Below, one piece after another: positions 5,072-6,293 of a stretch of 6,293 nucleotides of DNA. The position numbers and the translations under genes are program-made. How positions within the stretch are numbered: position 1 is the stretch's first letter; each line of letters opens with the position of its first letter. The notes beneath the pieces were generated by a model. It searched no databases. It was given only the letters and a program-made list of their open reading frames with translations, and was not told where the DNA came from. Source of the DNA: Methanothrix sp. (GTDB taxonomy: Archaea; Halobacteriota; Methanosarcinia; Methanotrichales; Methanotrichaceae); NCBI GenBank assembly GCA_028679775.1, contig JAJRAX010000158.1:1-6293 (forward strand). The letters run 5' to 3'.

Positions 5072-6017
5072 GGCCCTTTTCTAACCTCGTAACCAGCTTT
5101 AACAATATACTTGATCATTTCCTCCAAGTCTATCTCAGTTGATGAAGATGCTTTTTCGATGTCGATCTTAATCTTTTTACTAATAACACCCTCATGATAC
5201 ATCTCTCTGTTCATCAATAGATGATGGAGTATGCAGAGGACTTTTCTGGCAAGTGCAACCACAGCTACATTAGATCCTTTCTTCGACTTTATTCTGAGAA
5301 AGAATCTTTTCAGCTTTGAATTCCTGCCTCCTGCAATAACGTGCGCAACCTGCACCAATATCCATCTAATATGCCTCGATCCATGTTTGGTGATGCTACC
5401 TGTTAAAAGCTTATCAGCAGACTGATAGACTGAAGGAACAAGACCTGCCCAGGCTGCAAGCTGCTCTGGCTTTTTGAAATCAGTGATATCGCCAATTTCA
5501 GCAAGGAGGGTGGAGGCTGAAGTGAATCCTACGCCGGGAATAGACATCGCTATCTTTAGATCAGCGTTTCGATGAGCGCTTCTAGCCTTGATCTCTACGC
5601 CAAGCTCATCGATCCGCTTCTGAATCGCTTCCATTTGTTCCAAAGAGCCGCGTATCAGAAAGATCTGTGTTAAGTCGAGGCTGCCTTTGATTGCTTCTTT
5701 GATCTCATCAGCTTTCTTTTTAATCCTTTTCAGCTTAATGCCTTTGAGGATGTCGTCGATAGTCCGTCCTTCAAGCAGACCGTTCAGAACATATCGACCG
5801 CTCTTGCCGAAGATATCAGATAGAACTGAGGAGAGCTTGATCCCACATGATTCAAGAGCATGATGGACTCTGTTCTTCTCCCGCGTCATGTCATTGACAT
5901 AACCTTCTCTGATTCTTTGTTAGCCTCCTGAGATCTCGATCTGCTTTTGGGAAGATCCTTGAAGGCTCGATCATACCGTTGAGACATAACTCTGCAATCC
6001 AGTCAGCATCGTCTAAG

Positions 6018-6137
6018 TGGTTGTATTGAAATAACATAGGATGAAATATGCGTATGGTTTAAATGATATCGATATCATTTAGGCATTCAAAATCCATGTT
6101 CACATATTTATTCACCTAAGTTATTTCGTTACAATCA
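6018..6137. mobile_element. 120-bp MITE-like element inserted in the IS110 transposase
   Basis: The terminal inverted repeats are 6018-6040 (TGGTTGTATTGAAATAAC...) and 6115-6137 (reverse complement TGATTGTAACGAAATAAC...), matching at 19 of 23 positions. Five-base direct repeats CTAAG flank it at 6013-6017 and 6138-6142; the next base T also matches if it is counted outside the element. Removing the element and one repeat restores an uninterrupted transposase reading (KNDLDDADW), which proves the insertion and its boundaries. It has no coding capacity and is AT-rich. Movement must have been driven in trans by a DDE transposase with similar ends, elsewhere in the genome. The TIR and duplication do not let me name the family. 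Confidence 0.88.
6060..6081. repeat. perfect 22-bp palindrome at the centre of the MITE
   Basis: The sequence AAATGATATC followed directly by GATATCATTT, with one more T/A pair outside, is perfectly self-complementary. It lies a few bases from the element midpoint. With the terminal repeats it would let a single strand of the MITE fold into a long hairpin. It may be a relic of joined ends or a bound site. Confidence 0.8.
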
Positions 6138-6293
6138 CTAAGTCGTTCTTGTTTCCAGGTGTGTGCTTGATCTTGTAGGCGTTAGCGACAATGAGGCCAA
6201 CGGACCCTTCCAAAACCGTATGAATGGGGACCCAATAAGTTCCTGTAGACTCAACTGCCACCTGCTCGCAGCCATTTTCGATGACCCAATTCT

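Larger units (their letters stand above)
5026..6293 (-). mobile_element. IS110-family insertion sequence, partial (continues beyond the window)
   Basis: The element is recognised by its DEDD plus Transposase_20 protein. IS110 members lack terminal inverted repeats and usually make no target duplication, so the ends cannot be read directly. The distal end is placed between the last recognisable recombinase codon (about 5013) and the terminator hairpin. The proximal end, with the transposase start and, in the IS110 group, the noncoding end encoding the bridge RNA, lies outside the window. It inserted antiparallel to the recombinase remnant and was later hit by a MITE at 6018. Confidence 0.65.
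5056..6293 (-). pseudogene. IS110-family transposase, frameshifted, MITE-interrupted and partial
   Basis: The reading frame enters at 6293 with the DEDD domain: VAVESTGTYWVPIHTVL carries the conserved Glu (codon 6252-6250), then a PGNKNDL segment. It is broken by the MITE at 6018-6137. Beyond it the frame resumes DDADWIAELCLNGMIEPSRI and RDLRRLT. Near 5916-5918 one extra base in a three-base run shifts the frame; removing it gives RIREGYVNDMTREKNRV, joining the open frame from 5889. That 277-residue part has helices, then Transposase_20: IPGVGFTSASTLLAEIGDIT, AAWAGLVP, and QSADKLLTGSITKHGSRHIR with the presumed catalytic Ser (residue 157 from 5889) followed by Ala where Gly is usual. IS110 enzymes recombine DNA with a RuvC-like site plus this Ser, guided by a bridge RNA. 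With two lesions this copy is inactive. Confidence 0.9.

Overview
The window looks like a decayed provirus or integrative element in a euryarchaeon, most plausibly a methanogen of the Methanosarcinales/Methanothrix type. That assignment is an inference from GGAGG-type ribosome binding sites, archaeal-style TATA and T-run signals, a CGGC-family protein, an M6 peptidase with a P domain and an IS110-type element; no marker gene fixes the species.

Layout. Positions 1-305 hold no convincing gene but are rich in structure: three 11-bp-phased AAATTRCAG repeats, a perfect 20-bp palindrome, and a second AAATTACAA repeat cluster directly in front of the first gene. Positions 318-875 (+) encode an HTH-containing protein resembling a phage terminase small subunit. 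Positions 3404-4012 (+) are the C-terminal nuclease part of a terminase large subunit, without its ATPase half and carrying two frameshifts. Just after it is a short reading frame with a strong ribosome binding site (4050-4196), probably the stub of the next viral gene. Where the rest of the large-terminase gene should lie is an opposite-strand cassette (1055-3117, -): a previously unlisted 54-aa ORF coupled by four bases to an intact M6-type zinc metallopeptidase with a C-terminal P domain.

A second intact minus-strand gene, a CGGC-type cysteine-rich protein (4185-4616), follows. Next come two overlapping plus-strand remnants: a frameshifted small protein (4729-4888) and the N-terminal domain of what looks like a tyrosine recombinase (4876-5025). 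The recombinase is cut off at the end of an IS110-family element (about 5026 to beyond 6293, -). The IS110 transposase is itself dead: it has a one-base insertion and is split by a 120-bp MITE-like element with 23-bp terminal inverted repeats, a central 22-bp palindrome and a 5-bp target duplication.

Reading the parts together: the plus-strand genes are the viral backbone (packaging and integration) in decay, while the two minus-strand units (small ORF plus M6 peptidase, and the CGGC protein) are intact, carry good ribosome binding sites, and look like cargo still under selection. The best candidates for something undescribed are the small ORF-M6 peptidase pair, the MITE, and the phased repeats in front of the terminase gene.
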